DNA of 64,000 bases. Origin: Lucinisca nassula. Lineage: Eukaryota > Mollusca > Bivalvia > Lucinida > Lucinidae. Positions within the stretch are counted from its first letter, which is position 1; each line of letters begins with the position of its first letter. The stretch is from positions 61,030,406 to 61,094,405 of the forward strand of contig OY757010.1 of the NCBI GenBank assembly GCA_963580285.1, in the 5' to 3' direction. The notes below the pieces were generated by a model that saw nothing but the letters and a program-made list of their open reading frames with translations, had not been told where the DNA came from and ran no database searches. Below, in pieces: positions 1 to 11,283 of this stretch. The translations under genes and the position numbers were made by a program.

Positions 1-116
1 TAGATTATAAACATTTTCCCTTTTAACTAAAAGGTCACTTAAAACTTGTGGGGCTAAATTATCTAAAATTTTGAATGTTTCGATTGCTATGGTCCTTATG
101 CGTCTTAGGCCTAAAA
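1..116. other. Unassigned AT-rich sequence
   Basis: No coding or repeat structure recognised. Confidence 0.3.
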
Positions 117-602
117 ATAGCTGTGTTTCCGCTAACCCGACCGACCCTAATTTTTTGTGCCGACCCTGCAATTTTTATGGCCATCCAGATAAAAAAATTG
201 CTTAAAAAAGATTTTCTTGCCTACCGAGCTTAATATTTTCTAGCACTTTTGATAAAATATCAGAATAAAAGTGAAGGCAATGATCAGGAATCGATACAAC
301 TAACCCAAAGCTCCCATCAGTGACACCAAAGGGAAAGAAAAACAAACAGGAAATAAATTGTCAAAAAGGCAAAACTAATACTTAAAATCCTGTTTTTTTA
401 TATATATTTTTTTTTCCTCCTTGATACTCTAAACTTCATTATTTGAATGTTTTCTGGTAATATGGCTAGAATTAAGCCCTTTTAAAGATTTTTGCTATTT
501 TTCCATCAAATAAAAAGTTGAAAAAAAAAAAATAAATAAAATAAACAGTTAAATCGACCTACCGACACTATTTTTTCGGCATGTAAGTGGATACACAGCT
601 AC
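117..602. mobile_element. Putative inverted-repeat DNA element
   Basis: Left end TAGCTGTGTTTCCGCTAAC, right end (reverse complement) TAGCTGTGTATCCACTTAC. The interior is AT-rich and non-coding. No clear target duplication was found. Confidence 0.5.
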
Positions 603-1412
603 TTTTTATTATTTTAGGTCTTATATGCAAGGCAGGCAGATTTGCTCTAGCCAGCAGCTCATCAAAGGTCCTAGAATAGTCATCATAAACAAAGCGTGGA
701 GCCCTTTCCTGAATTTTCGCAATTTTGTTGATATTCTTTTAGGAATAAAAGTGACATACCAGGGGACAAAAAATAAATTTTGAGAGAATAAAAGAAAAGG
801 ATCCTTCTTCCCTCGGACAATTAGAGATTAGAATACCCTTCCAGATTCGATTATTTTATCCGCGGATGGTACAAAGGTTAATGTACATGTAGCTAAGTTT
901 ACTTCTTTGGCGAGAGCTAGGGCTAAATTCCCTTTTCACAAGATGCAATTCGAGGTGTCACCAGTAACGATTCAGATCAGATTCAGAAGGTAACTGGACA
1001 ACTCGGGCCCTTACCAAAGTAGAAGTAAAACAAAGATCAGGAATCGATACAATTAACCTACTCCGCCCATCAAAGACACCAAAGGGAAAGAAACACAAAC
1101 ATGAAGCGACCAGACCATAATGGAAACCTCAACAAAGGATGGCCATAAGGACAGTTACTTTCCCACAAAATGGCCCAAATGGCCACCCAACATAAAAAGA
1201 CGCAAGTGATACACACAGTGAGTAGTAACAAACAACAACATAAATAAACCGCCACAGAAGAACCGCCTTGGAACGGTCAATGGAAAGAATTCCATTGGGG
1301 GGCTTAAATCGATTTTACGTGGCCACAATCCTCGCCCTTACTTCCTCGCGATTTAGACAAATAATTTGTTCAGTCCGCATGAAGGCCTCCTAACTCATAA
1401 TGACTAACTCGC
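603..1412. other. Unassigned; contains a dispersed 70-base repeat
   Basis: A segment at about 1034-1100 (beginning GATCAGGAATCGATACAA) recurs at about 280-345 and around the SINE at 39,480-39,720. Nothing else is recognised, and the short ORFs are not convincing. Confidence 0.35.
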
Positions 1413-3122
1413 CCCCTAACAAACTCGGCCCCTGACAAACACGGCCTCATTTGTATATATTCATGATAGTAATGACAATAATAGTGTTGTGTTTTAAAAT
1501 AGTACATATACTTACATATTAAAAAAATCTTAAAAAAAAATAGATTAAATTTATAAATGTATATTTATTGGGTCCATCCATCAATCCATCCATTGTCAGC
1601 CTCGATAGCGCAGTGGTTAGCGCGTTCGACTTATGATCGAAAGGTTGTGCGTTCGAATCCCCCACCGGTATCGAGGTGTGTCCTTGGGCAAGACACGTAA
1701 TGACACTGCCCCCACTCCACCCAGGTGTAAATGGGTAGCAGTGGTGTAAAAGCCACTGCCTCTCTCTCGCGCGCGCGTGAAAACACCCGGAATGAGTGTT
1801 CGAGAGCGATTCAATAAGCTTGAAGCTTTCATCGCAATCGAACTAAAATAAATTAGTATAAACTAATCCATCCATTAATTTACCTTAATTACTGGTTATT
1901 AGATGTATCATATGCATTGACGTAGTAACCTGCATCAATTAGTTCTTGACATGCTACTTAATTATATTTGTTTTATGGACACATGAAAGATGGCAATATT
2001 ATTTTTCATTTTCATAAAACGTTTGTATTTTTGTTCGTTTCTAGCATGTCTAGTAATGAATGCATTTTACATATTTATGTGCTGCTTTGTTATGTGCATT
2101 TTATTTCGTACGTTATGTATTAATGGTTGAAATAAAAGGTCATGGTTATTGCATTATTGTTGATTACTTTTGTAATTAAGTCATTATGCGATGCATGTTT
2201 TGTTATTTCTTTATTTCCACATCCTTCGCACAATATTAATATAATTTTGATGTTTTCCGGGGATATGAATTATCTAAAACGACTAATAATAGACCTAGAT
2301 CTACCTGCTTAGTCTCAAAAGCCGTTCACAGACATATCGTTTAGCAAACAGCAGCCTTAGTAATCATATGTTATTCGCATGTGCAATTTCCATACGATCC
2401 AAACAGCGAGAAATTTTCTCACTTCTGCTCTTAAACATAAGGCGTCTACGCGACGTTCTTAACTTGATATGCAGCTCGACCAGATTCATAAATACATAGA
2501 GATGTCTGCATTTCAATAACCTGCTACCTTCTTAGTCTCAGAAGCCGTAGTCCAAGCAGCGAACAACCACTAATCAAAGTGCGCGATGCGCAGGCTGATA
2601 TGTGCATTTACTATTCGCACGTGCAAAAAATCCTACCCTGCTTAGCATCAGAAGCCGTTCAAAGATATGAAGTTTGGCTTACAGCAGCCTAAGTAATCAT
2701 GGAACAAAAGCACTGATCAGAGTGTGCAGATGCGCAGGCTGATCTGTGCATTTGTTATTCGGACGTGTAATTTTCAGGTGTTCGCATGGCGTGATTAAAG
2801 ACTTGTTATGGTTACGGTAATTACTCGATACTTCCCCTCCAATTATCAAATAATAATAATCCAATCAACAGGCACGCGTCAGTGATTTACTCTAGATAAG
2901 CCAATTAAAAGATTATTTAATATCATTGGCAGTTACCTGAGAATGCGCAACAGTCCAATAAATATGAAAATCTCCAGTTTTGAAAAGGCAAACACTGAGA
3001 CAAGTATGTATTATTTTAGGTTAACTATTGCTAACATTCCACCTTTACTCAAACTAAAACAATATCTTTTGGGTCAATAATAATAATAGGGGCCGAGTTT
3101 GTCAGGGGCCGAGTTTGACAAT
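1413..3122. mobile_element. Long-terminal-inverted-repeat DNA element
   Basis: The left end (1413-1445) carries AACTCGGCCCCTGACAAAC and the right end (3090-3122) carries its inverse, GTTTGTCAGGGGCCGAGTT, each with a partial second unit. The interior has no transposase frame, so it would be non-autonomous. Boundaries are approximate. It contains a later SINE and three degenerate copies (about 2305, 2521, 2638) of a unit holding AGCAGCC and GATGCGCAGGCTGAT. Confidence 0.5.
1595..1864 (+). mobile_element. tRNA-derived SINE with conserved CCTTGGGCAAG central block
   Basis: The tRNA-like head at about 1598-1675 has an A box (TAGCGCAGTGG), a B box (GTTCGAATCCC) and an acceptor-type stem CCTCGATA/TATCGAGG. 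It is followed by CCTTGGGCAAGACAC and CCACCCAGGTGTAAATGGG, a block shared by SINEs of many marine invertebrates. It is flanked by the 12-base duplication AATCCATCCATT (1583-1594 and 1865-1876). Confidence 0.85.
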
Positions 3123-3592
3123 GGTCGCGTACGTGAGGGGCCGAGATGTCCCGGAATCTTTCAGAACAGTCACCATGCAGTCCGAGTTGTGATAGTCCCA
3201 CACTGCATGACCTAACAGCTCAAAGCTCGCTTAACAGGGCGAGCGAGGGGAGGTAACTACCAAACTAGATTTGTGAAGGAAGGAAAAGCACGAACACGAG
3301 GCTCATAACACTAGCCATTGTTAGGCGTTGGCAATTAACCTTCTAGCTGCATCTTGCCGAAAAAAAAAAGACAGAAAAAAGACAAAATCAATAATCCCCT
3401 GTTAGATTGAATACAGCGTTCAGATCTTGCGTAATACTATTTTTTAGCCTATTTTCTTCTTTCAAGAAATACGGAACATCATACATCAGCACATTCGAAA
3501 TCGTTTTTTCTTTACTTTTTTTATAGTCCATACAAGTTTGATCCCGCATGCACCTGTGCATGTTATAAAACTGACCACCACATCAGAGATAA
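3123..3592. other. Unassigned sequence
   Basis: No supported gene or recognised repeat. Confidence 0.3.
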
Positions 3593-4670
3593 GCCCCCGC
3601 CCATAGGGGCTTGAAGAAATAAATGGGCTTCATAATACATCCACGCAGAGCTGAATCCGGCCCGCACACCAGTACTGGTAAACCGCTTAGAGGATCTAAG
3701 CCTGTCCAGGAACCGCGGTGCGAGGCGGACCGTCCATGCTAATAAACTCTATTGGTTTCACTGGGCGACAGGGCTTGAGATGTCATTTCATCTCAATGTC
3801 GGGTAAAAGTTCCACAAAATTGGAAGCAACGTCTCAAAAATGACCTTTACAGTGTTGACAGGGACAGTGTTCAATCTAGGCTGCGCCATTGCGCCCTGGG
3901 CCCGCTTTTTACATGAGGGGCGCACTAGAGATCATATAATGGGCCCGTCGGGCGCAACTGTAAAATTTCGAGACTGTTCCTTCTGGAGTTCATTTTTGCG
4001 ATTTTCTCGCCGTTTTTCCGCTGCCTGTTGCTTATTGTTGAGTTGATCAAAAGCGAATGTTGCCTGATCAAAATAACTCAGAAAAACATTTTGTTTTATC
4101 TGTTAAACTAGTAACAATTCGTATTTTTATAAACCCAAATCGACGTTTTGTTTACCGGGGATGCGGCCATGTTCAGTATACTTGTGTGCGCCGGGCTGCT
4201 TACGCCAAATTCGTGTGCGCAGTGCGGCTTACGCTAAATACCGGACCGAAATACCGCAATATACCGAGGCAGGCGCTATTTATTATAGAGTTCTTCTCTT
4301 CCAGAAATATTTTTAATGGCATTCATTCTAGATAAAACATGCATTTAGCAATCCAGCATGACAATTTATCCAAATTGTTTTGTACTGGTTAAATGAGGTA
4401 ATGAGCAAATGTGACCAACTCCGTATTAGAAGATGGATAGATAAACTAAATATATTTTGTCTGTGCTGTTAAACTTGTTTTGTGTCCATTTTTATCATGC
4501 AGCTAAAACCTTAAGATAAATCTGGTAACTTTATATAGTATAATTTAAGGGCCCCCTAAATTTCCAAATGGCCCCCTTTTCCAAGGCCTGTGGGCCCAGA
4601 GGGCCCCCAATCCCCAAATCCTGGATTGAACACTGCAGGGACGTTAAATATCAAATCAAACAAACAAAAA
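3593..4670 (+). mobile_element. SINE-A copy, interrupted by a 771-base hAT-like element
   Basis: SINE-A is a roughly 300-base element starting GGCCCCCGCCCAT, containing GGGCTTGAGATGTCATTTCA, and ending GGGACGTTAAACCTCAAATC followed by CAAA repeats. Here its body (3593-3864) and tail (4636-4670) are separated by the insertion listed next. SINE-A has 10-15 base target duplications elsewhere, as expected of LINE-mobilised retroelements. No tRNA-like head is evident. Confidence 0.85.
3865..4635. mobile_element. Non-autonomous hAT-like transposon
   Basis: Terminal inverted repeats CAGTGTTCAATCTAGG and CAGTGTTCAATCCAGG. It sits inside a SINE-A copy whose consensus gives the empty site, and CAGGGA is duplicated at both edges (3859-3864 and 4636-4641). 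An 8-base duplication typical of hAT may have decayed to six. The GC-rich ends resemble each other further inward (GGGCCC-containing). No transposase frame. Confidence 0.75.
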
Positions 4671-5056
4671 CCACACCAGAGAGATTCGTCTATACAGTCG
4701 AGATGCATCTATAGAAGTCCAGTGACTTGTCCAGATGTTACTTTGATGAAGAGTTTCTACGGTTTCCGAAGTCAACTCTTACCTTCGTCAACCCGTAGTC
4801 GTACCTGTTTTTGGTCAGCTCGTACCGAAGTCAACTCGTACCTTAGTTTAAAAAAAAACTAATTTTTGGATAAGTTGAACTTTGGTACACATATATACAA
4901 GTCAACTTTAAGGCCTAAATTTTATAAGTGTTGTTGATGTCCGCGAGAAAGTGAAGAAAGTCATTATAGACCAGTATTATCATTATAAATTAGACTAAAA
5001 CAATACAAATTGTCAATGAAATAGACCACCACTAATTGTTTAACCGATTCGAGTGC
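4671..5056. other. Unassigned sequence
   Basis: Contains a local echo of AGTCAACTCKTACCTT at about 4770-4840. No gene seen. Confidence 0.3.
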
Positions 5057-5360
5057 GGCCCCCACCCATAGGGGCTTGAAGAAATATATGGGCTGCATGA
5101 TGCTTCCTCGCAGTGCTGAAACCAACCCCCACATGAGTATTGGTAAACTGCTTGGAGGATCTTAGCCTGCCCAGGCAAAGTGGTTGCGAGTCGGCCTGTC
5201 CAAGCTTATAAACCCTACTGGTTTCATTGGGTGACAGGGCTTGAGATGTCATTTCATCTCAATTTCGGGTAAAAGTCCCACAAAATTGGAAGCAACATCT
5301 CCAAAATAACCTTTACAATGTTGATGGGGACATTAACTCTCTAATCACACAAACAAAAAA
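5057..5360 (+). mobile_element. SINE-A copy, full length
   Basis: From GGCCCCCACCCATAGGGGC to a CAAACAAAAAA tail. Moderately diverged from the other copies. Confidence 0.85.
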
Positions 5361-5384
5361 CGATTCTGGTGGGGAAACGCCTAA

Positions 5385-5577
5385 AAGGTTAGCCTTGCAA
5401 ACAGCCCAGGCCCAGATCAAAGGTGGCGTCTGATCAGGGTCTGCACTGTTAGCTAATAGGGGTTTGTCAAAAATGGAAGGCAAATGAAAAAATAAGCCTG
5501 AGAACCCTTGAAATGACAAATGGACTTGTCCATCATGTAGCAGTGGAAGAGCCCACCAGTATACGATTGGTTAAAAG
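5385..5577. mobile_element. Degenerate TTAA-3 MITE
   Basis: Carries the hairpin module (CAAACAGCCCAGGCCCAGAT and its inverse), then GGACTTGTCCATCATGTAGC and an end resembling ATACGATTGGTTAA. Confidence 0.6.
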
Positions 5578-6454
5578 CTTGCCTAGTGTAAACAAGGTTT
5601 GACAAAATGATATTTTATATGAGGCGTCTGCTTAGCAAACAATTCAATTGGTATTTTCCAAGCCTTAATTTCTCTGAAACCCTTGAAACCCTCTGGATAA
5701 ACATGCAAAACGCTTGAATGATTAATCTACGGGATGGAGGGCTCCTAGTGGAAACACACTTTTTGCTGCCAAGTAGATGTGTTTTGCTACCTACTCAGAC
5801 CAGGTAGCAGCTACAGTACATGTACTTGCAAAAAAGTTAATTCCTAACAATGCTTGATGTTGATGGGTTTTTTTTGTTGGTGTATGAACTTCCAGTCAGA
5901 GTTACATGTGTTGTTTGACAGTGTATTCACACATGATTGTAATATACAAAAAGACAGAAGTCTGTCTAATCTTAAAAGAGGGTTGTGTGAATAAGATTTC
6001 TGGCTGATCAAATTTGCACCCTCTGAAATAGAAATGAAAATCGCTACCTTAGCCTCCCTACAGTCGGCCATTTTATCAGAGGACCTTTTAATGTAACCTC
6101 TGAAAGTTGCTGGTCTGAAGATGTTACTTGTACATGTATAATTTGTGTAATAGGTGACATGGTATTTTCATGTCATTTTTCAGAGCTCAGCCTAGTGCTT
6201 CCATTTGGTACAAAAAGGGATGAACTGGTACTTTTTGTACCAGGGATAAACTGGAACCATTTTCCAAATTATGTGGAGAAGTTTTGGTAGATCTCAACTT
6301 CCTGATTACATGTATTTTCTTCTTAGCAAAACTTCTCCAACAGGTCTAAAATTAAGGTTACTTGGATTTTTTTTCTCAAACATGCTCTGGGTTTTTTGAC
6401 AAGTTATAAGTGAATACACTGTTAAAATTTACTGTATTTACCATAGTTATTCAG
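5578..6454. other. Unassigned sequence
   Basis: No gene or full repeat recognised. A small self-complementary stretch (TTTGGTACAAAAAGGG with GTACTTTTTGTACC) lies at about 6206-6245. Confidence 0.3.
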
Positions 6455-7078
6455 ACTTACCGTATACATGTATCTGAGCAAATAGTGTAGACTAGGACTG
6501 GCTAATCGGAGCTGAAAAGATAATCGCTTATCAGTCCTGTCATTGCGATCGATAATTGATTAGTAATCGCTAAGTTTTTTTGTCATAAATTTACCTGTCT
6601 GGCTTTCTGTCTGAGCTTGACTCTTACCATATGTTGCACTTTACCATATGTATATTTGAACAGACAGGCCTGAGCAAACAGTGTAGACCCAGATGAGACG
6701 CCGCAGAATGCGGCGTCTCATCTGGGTCTGCACTGTTTGCCACTCATCCAGCTATTTTAGGTATAGCTTTGGATAGTAAATTGTACCTATCAAGTAATCG
6801 ATTAAAAGCAAATCATTTCAGCAAATCAGAAATGATAATCATTTTCTTTTAATTAATTGATCAATTAATCAATCGATTAATCGATTATACGATTAATCGT
6901 GTCAGCCTTAGTGTAGATCCGGATGAGATACGGCAGTAGGTGGCATCTCATCAGGGTATACAGTTTGTCATCCATCCAGCTATCTTTAGACACAACATCG
7001 GCTAGTGTATTATACTTGTTCAAATTTTAGAACAAGTATGGTAAGGAGTTGAAGTGTACAAATACTTTTTTTTTACCG
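6455..7078 (+). mobile_element. HP-E MITE split by a hAT-F element
   Basis: The HP-E halves (6455-6486 and 6912-7078) are separated by hAT-F. The right half keeps GAACAAGTATGGTAAGGAGT and the ACCGT end seen in other HP-E copies. Confidence 0.65.
6487..6911. mobile_element. hAT-F non-autonomous element with internal hairpin
   Basis: Left end TAGGACTGGCTAATCGG, right end CACGATTAATCG..GTCAGCCTTA (inverted). Flanked by GTGTAGAC/GTGTAGAT, a 7/8-match 8-base target duplication. The centre carries the palindrome GAGACGCCGCAGAATGCGGC, extended by the AAACAGTGTAGACCC arms. Confidence 0.75.
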
Positions 7079-7579
7079 TTGTGCTTAAATGTTTACACTT
7101 GGTCACAGTAAATAAACAGTCATTTTAACTCTGATCAGCTTTTGTAATGATGCATTTCTGATCAGGGACTCCCTCTACAGCCTTGCTAGTTCCAAAATTA
7201 CAGATACATTGTAAATTTAATTATCAAATATTCTGATCCAACTGTGCAGAGTTCTTACTCTGTACCAGGCTGGTGATTCACTTGAAATGTCAAGCCCGTC
7301 TTTGAAAATTGTTATAAAAAAAAAGATTGTCAGCTGCTCTAGAATTTTCAGTAGTGCTTGAAGGTTATGGTGCTTACTGTATGTGCAGGCTAGCCTTTGG
7401 AAATAATAAAATTTCACGCTTGCAAAGGACATGAATATATAAAATCCACTGGTCCAAATGCCATTTCACTTGTCCAAAAAAGAGGCAGAAAAAAAAATGA
7501 ATGCAAAATCAATCATCAAAATTGAGAGCTGAAATCTACAGCTGATCTGACAGAAAAAATGAATGTCTAAGTCAAATGG
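7079..7579. other. Unassigned AT-rich sequence
   Basis: No supported gene or complete repeat. Confidence 0.3.
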
Positions 7580-7962
7580 TTAACCCTTATCGGCTGTTCA
7601 CAACAACCACTGCCTTTGCAAACAGCGTAGATCCCGAACAGATGGCTCCTCTACACTGTTTGACATTCAACTTGTGACTTTGTAGAAATAAATTACATTA
7701 TCTGATCTGATTGGTTCAAAGACAGTTATGTGTTTTAAAGTATCTTACCAATTTAACCCTTATCCCGCTGAATTATTAATTTGTCCGGACCCATTTCTGT
7801 CTTTGAACCAATCAGGTTACTTGATGCAATTCATTCCTACAAATTCACAAACTGAATGTCAAACAGTGTAGATCCTGATCTGATGGCTTCAGAAGCCATC
7901 TGATCTGGATCTACACTGTTTGCAAATGTAGGGGTTGTTTTGATCAGTGGGATAATGGTTAA
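7580..7962. mobile_element. Two adjacent TTAA-1 MITEs
   Basis: A partial copy (about 7580-7745) with one deleted hairpin arm is followed by a fuller copy (7753-7962) bounded by TTAA. The second contains CTTCAGAAGCCATCTGATC with its inverse. Confidence 0.7.
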
Positions 7963-8213
7963 GAAGACAGTTCCAGCAAATCTGACCAGAAACATTGTCT
8001 GTACTTGTCTTCGGACAAGTGTACAGAAACATATCACTTGCTCTGGGTGAGATGGGAAAAGCCTTGCGTTTCTACAGCCCTGGTACATGTATCATTTCAT
8101 TTACAATTAAAACAGGATACATGTGCCAGGCACTTGCATGATAAGCAAGAAACCAGTCCTGGAGTCAATAAAACTTCTCTTATTCTCAGCTCAGTTGAAA
8201 TTTGAAATCCTCC
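7963..8213. other. Unassigned sequence
   Basis: Nothing recognised. Confidence 0.25.
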
Positions 8214-8400
8214 TCTTAACCATTAGGTCTCTCTCAATGCTGTGGGTTCGAGCCTGTGGGGTGGCAAATTCTACAGTGACAGGTCAGGTGATTTTTCTCC
8301 CGGTTCTCAATTTTTGTTCCATCTTTGATTAAAAATCGACTCAAAATAAGTGCAATAATCTTGAAAGGGCTGTAAAACCAAAATTTGTAATTCTTATAAT
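8214..8400 (+). mobile_element. tRNA-SINE fragment (3' part)
   Basis: Shares GTCAGGTGRTTTTTCTCC and ATAATCTTGAAAGGGCTGTA with the full SINEs at 15,670 and 40,298. The tRNA-like B box (GGTTCGAGCC) is still visible and the A-box end is missing. Confidence 0.6.
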
Positions 8401-8763
8401 TTTGAAAACAAAACAAGAAAAGCAGTTTTTCTCATTGGTAGAGAGCACTATTTCAGTCTTTTTGTCCTGCTCATAAATATTAAAATGTTAACTGTTGTTG
8501 GCATTTTAATATTGATGGGTATTTTAGAGCAGGATGAATTTCATGCTCAAGTCAGTTTCATAACCTCAAAGCCAGTTCAAATATGACCTTGTTAGGGCAT
8601 GCGGCATCATAGCCGCCATTAGCCCATGCCAAAACAAGACATTGGTAAACAGTGCAGGCCCAGATCAGAAGCTGCAGAACACAGCATCTGATCACACAGG
8701 ACCATCACTGTTTGCAAAAAGTTCAGCCATTTCTAAATAAAGTTTTAAAAATAACTGAACCAT
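8401..8763. other. Unassigned, with one isolated hairpin module
   Basis: 8643-8716 holds AAACAGTGCAGGCCCAGATC and its inverse. A small inverted repeat (ATTAAAATGTTAAC / GCATTTTAATATT) lies at 8478-8512. No gene seen. Confidence 0.45.
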
Positions 8764-8985
8764 AATGATTCTAAGTATTGGGACAGATAGACCCAAGAAA
8801 ACAGTGCAGACCCAGTTCAGACTGCTCCTGAAGTAGCAGTCTGGTCAGGGTCTACACTGTTTGCCATTCCATCAGCACCTTTTGGACTCCATGCTGGATC
8901 CTGAAGCAAATTTGTTAAAATTTTAAGGAGAATTACAGCAAGTCCTTAAGGTGCCCGAATTTTTGGGATTTTTTGCAGTAAATCT
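8764..8985 (+). mobile_element. HP-D MITE
   Basis: Contains TATTGGGACAGATAGACC, the hairpin with loop CTGCTCCTGAAGTAGCAG, CTCCATGCTGGATCCTGAAG, and TTACAGCAAGTCCTTAAGGT. Confidence 0.7.
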
Positions 8986-9019
8986 GTTGAAAATGGGTGA
9001 CTGAAAAATTACATGTATA

Positions 9020-9185
9020 TTTGCTGTGACCAAGTCCTGTGATATGCATGTACATATATTTCTGTGAACAAGTTCTGTGACATGCATGTACAGATATTTG
9101 CTGTGACCACGTTCTGTGACATGTATGTACAGATATTTGCTGTGACCACATTCTGTGACATGCATGTACATATACATGTATTTCT
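9020..9185. repeat. Minisatellite, about 38-40 base unit (left part)
   Basis: Four tandem units of the type TTCTGTGACATGCATGTACA + GATATTTGCTGTGACCA. The array resumes at 9933 after a transposon insertion. Three overlapping reverse-strand ORFs here are translations of this repeat. Confidence 0.85.
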
Positions 9186-9932
9186 TAGAGCTGGGTATCG
9201 CCAGTAAAAATGTATCACGATACTATCGCGATACCAGACAGGCGATACGATACAGTATCAAGATACTTGCTTCGTATAGATTTGCTATGTTTATTAGGTA
9301 AATTTGGACTTTTGTTGTAGAGTAGAAAACAGAGTTTCCTGTTCAATAACAACACGATCGTTTATTAAGTATGTCCTTATATTTATATGCAATAAAATAA
9401 AATAATGACTTGACAAAAACAAAATGTTTCCATACTTGTAAGTGTTTTAAATGCCGATCTGGCACAGTGTCCAGTTCAGCATCCATTGTTTATATATGTA
9501 TGTAAGCAGCGACCGCTTGTATCAACAATAAAACGGTAATTATGATGACTTTGCAGGTCCATAACATCCCGTCAGCCACACAAACTTATTTCGGAAGCAA
9601 CAGTTTTGAATAAATCTGAATGGCATAACTCAAAATACCAACAAAACTTATATAGCACATGGGTCTATACTGTTGGTTCCAGTAGTTACTGTATCCTGGT
9701 AGATACATCAACTGTTTTTATTGGATATAAGCAGCACCTTTTGGATACAGATTTTTTATTGGCATAAGCACCTCAGAAAAATATGTACCGGTATCTCTTG
9801 TGTTTCAGACGTTTGTTGATATAACGCAAAAGTATCGTCAAGTATCGATACACGGAATTAGTATCGCGATACAGTATCGCCAGCAAAAATATCACGATAT
9901 ATCGATGCATCGATGATATCGCCCCAGCTCTA
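9186..9932. mobile_element. Non-autonomous hAT-like transposon inside the minisatellite
   Basis: Ends TAGAGCTGGGTATCGCC and (inverted) TAGAGCTGGGGCGATATC, with an exact 8-base target duplication GTATTTCT (9178-9185 and 9933-9940). The subterminal regions are rich in CGATAC/GTATCG palindromes. 747 bases, no transposase frame. Confidence 0.87.
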
Positions 9933-10014
9933 GTATTTCTGTGACCAAGTTCTGTGACATGCATGTACAGATATTTCTGTGACCAAGTTCTGTGACATGT
10001 ATGTACATGTACAT
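9933..10014. repeat. Minisatellite, right part
   Basis: Two more units of the 9020-9185 array, ending ATGTACATGTACATG. Confidence 0.8.
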
Positions 10015-10301
10015 GAAGAACACATCATCAGAAGACACTGTTTATGTTCTTCATGTCGTGTTTAGAGGAAGGTCAGCCACTAACCAAAGATGAAATCAGG
10101 ATTAAAAGGTAAATTTTTAAGTATACACCAGAACTCTGTTCGCCAGGGGCCAGTTGGTCAAAACTAGCTGTTATAACATACTGTTTTAAGTTTAATCATT
10201 TGATATATAGCTATATACTAATATTTTCCTGAAGAAATTAGCTTTTGCAATTGCAAAAGCTGCTCACATTTTCAGCAAAAGTACTACAGTATTAGATATT
10301 G

Positions 10302-10535
10302 TCATTACAATAACATCCGTGTAACACTTCTTCATTTCTCAAAAATGGTCATTTTTCTGATGAAAATGTGTGATACATGTATTTTTCTTATTGATATCCA
10401 AACCTCATTGAAGCGGTTCTAATGAGAACCCACAGCCTATGCCTTGGAACAGAAATAAGAAAAATAATGTATACCCCTGTAAACCCCAGCTTTCTCTGAA
10501 GTGGGGTTTAGAGGGGGTGTTCATTACACAGATTT
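10302..10535. mobile_element. G-family MITE (nested in K)
   Basis: Contains GAAGCGGTTCTAATGAG, ACAGAAATAAGAAAAATAAT and ACCCCTGTAAACCCCAG. One palindrome arm is lost. Confidence 0.65.
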
Positions 10536-10536
10536 G

Positions 10537-10750
10537 TTAACCCTTGTCCTGCTGAGCCCGGATATGCCTTATTTTCCAAAGAATGAAGATCCAGATCAGA
10601 TGGCTTTTGACGAAGCCATCTGATCAGGATCTACATTGTTTGCCATTCAGATTGTGAATTTGTTGCAATAATTTGCATCGAAGTAATCTGATTGGTTGAT
10701 AATCGGTAGTGGATGTGGCATATATGAATATTCAGCATGACAAGGGTTAA
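10537..10750. mobile_element. TTAA-1 MITE (nested in K)
   Basis: Bounded by TTAACCCTTGTCCTGCTGA and its inverse end GACAAGGGTTAA. The hairpin has loop GGCTTTTGACGAAGCC. Confidence 0.85.
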
Positions 10751-10788
10751 CGTAATGACTTGCTAGAGCAATTTAACCACCAACAAGC

Positions 10789-11032
10789 TCAATGACCCAT
10801 TGTATGCTGGAAACCCCTAAAGGGGTACCTAGACATACAGTGCAGGCCCAGATCAGACACCATCCCCGCCACAGAATGCGGCGTCTGATCAGGGCCTGCA
10901 CTATATGCTAACATAATTTTCCGTCAAAAACAGAATAAAAATGGAAAAAAAATAGGCCTGGCACCCTTTATATGACAATGGACTTGTCCAACATATAGCA
11001 ATGGAAGAGTCCACTAGTATACAATGGGTTAA
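10789..11032. mobile_element. TTAA-3 MITE (nested in K)
   Basis: Ends ACCCATTGTATGC and TATACAATGGGTTAA. Carries the hairpin module with a CCGC-rich loop. Confidence 0.75.
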
Positions 11033-11066
11033 GCTAACAATGCTTTGACCAACTGGACCCTGGGTG

Positions 11067-11283
11067 AAAAGCTGATAACTTTCTAACTTAAGCTTAGAAA
11101 TTAGGTCTGCTTTCACCACCAGACATTTTCTCATCCCATTCTTGGCGCGTTTATTAATAGCTAAGAAATGTCAGTACTACAGAAATTTCATGGAAGAATT
11201 TGTCCATGCTTTTTTCCATGAAAGAATTTTTCCATGTGATCATGGTCATCCAAAATGCAACATTCAGGCCTCAGCATGGCACA
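11067..11283. other. Unassigned sequence
   Basis: No repeat recognised. A short ORF overlaps into TTAA-1 and is not supported. Confidence 0.25.

Larger units (their letters stand above)
10142..11066. mobile_element. K element with three nested MITEs
   Basis: K begins GGGGCCAGTTGGTCAAAAC and ends TTTGACCAACTGGACCC. Its own hairpin GCTTTTGCAATTGCAAAAGC lies at about 10242-10261. The interior is interrupted by G (10302-10535), TTAA-1 (10537-10750) and TTAA-3 (10789-11032). The fragments between them match the continuous K copy at 31,751. Confidence 0.75.

Noticed and set aside
1598..1675. Functional tRNA gene (Ile-like TAT anticodon)
   Set aside because: It is the head of a SINE with central block, 3' tail and target duplication.
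9020..9185. CRISPR-like array or coding repeats on the minus strand
   Set aside because: Units are contiguous without unique spacers and the genome is eukaryotic; ORFs in three frames reflect the repeat.
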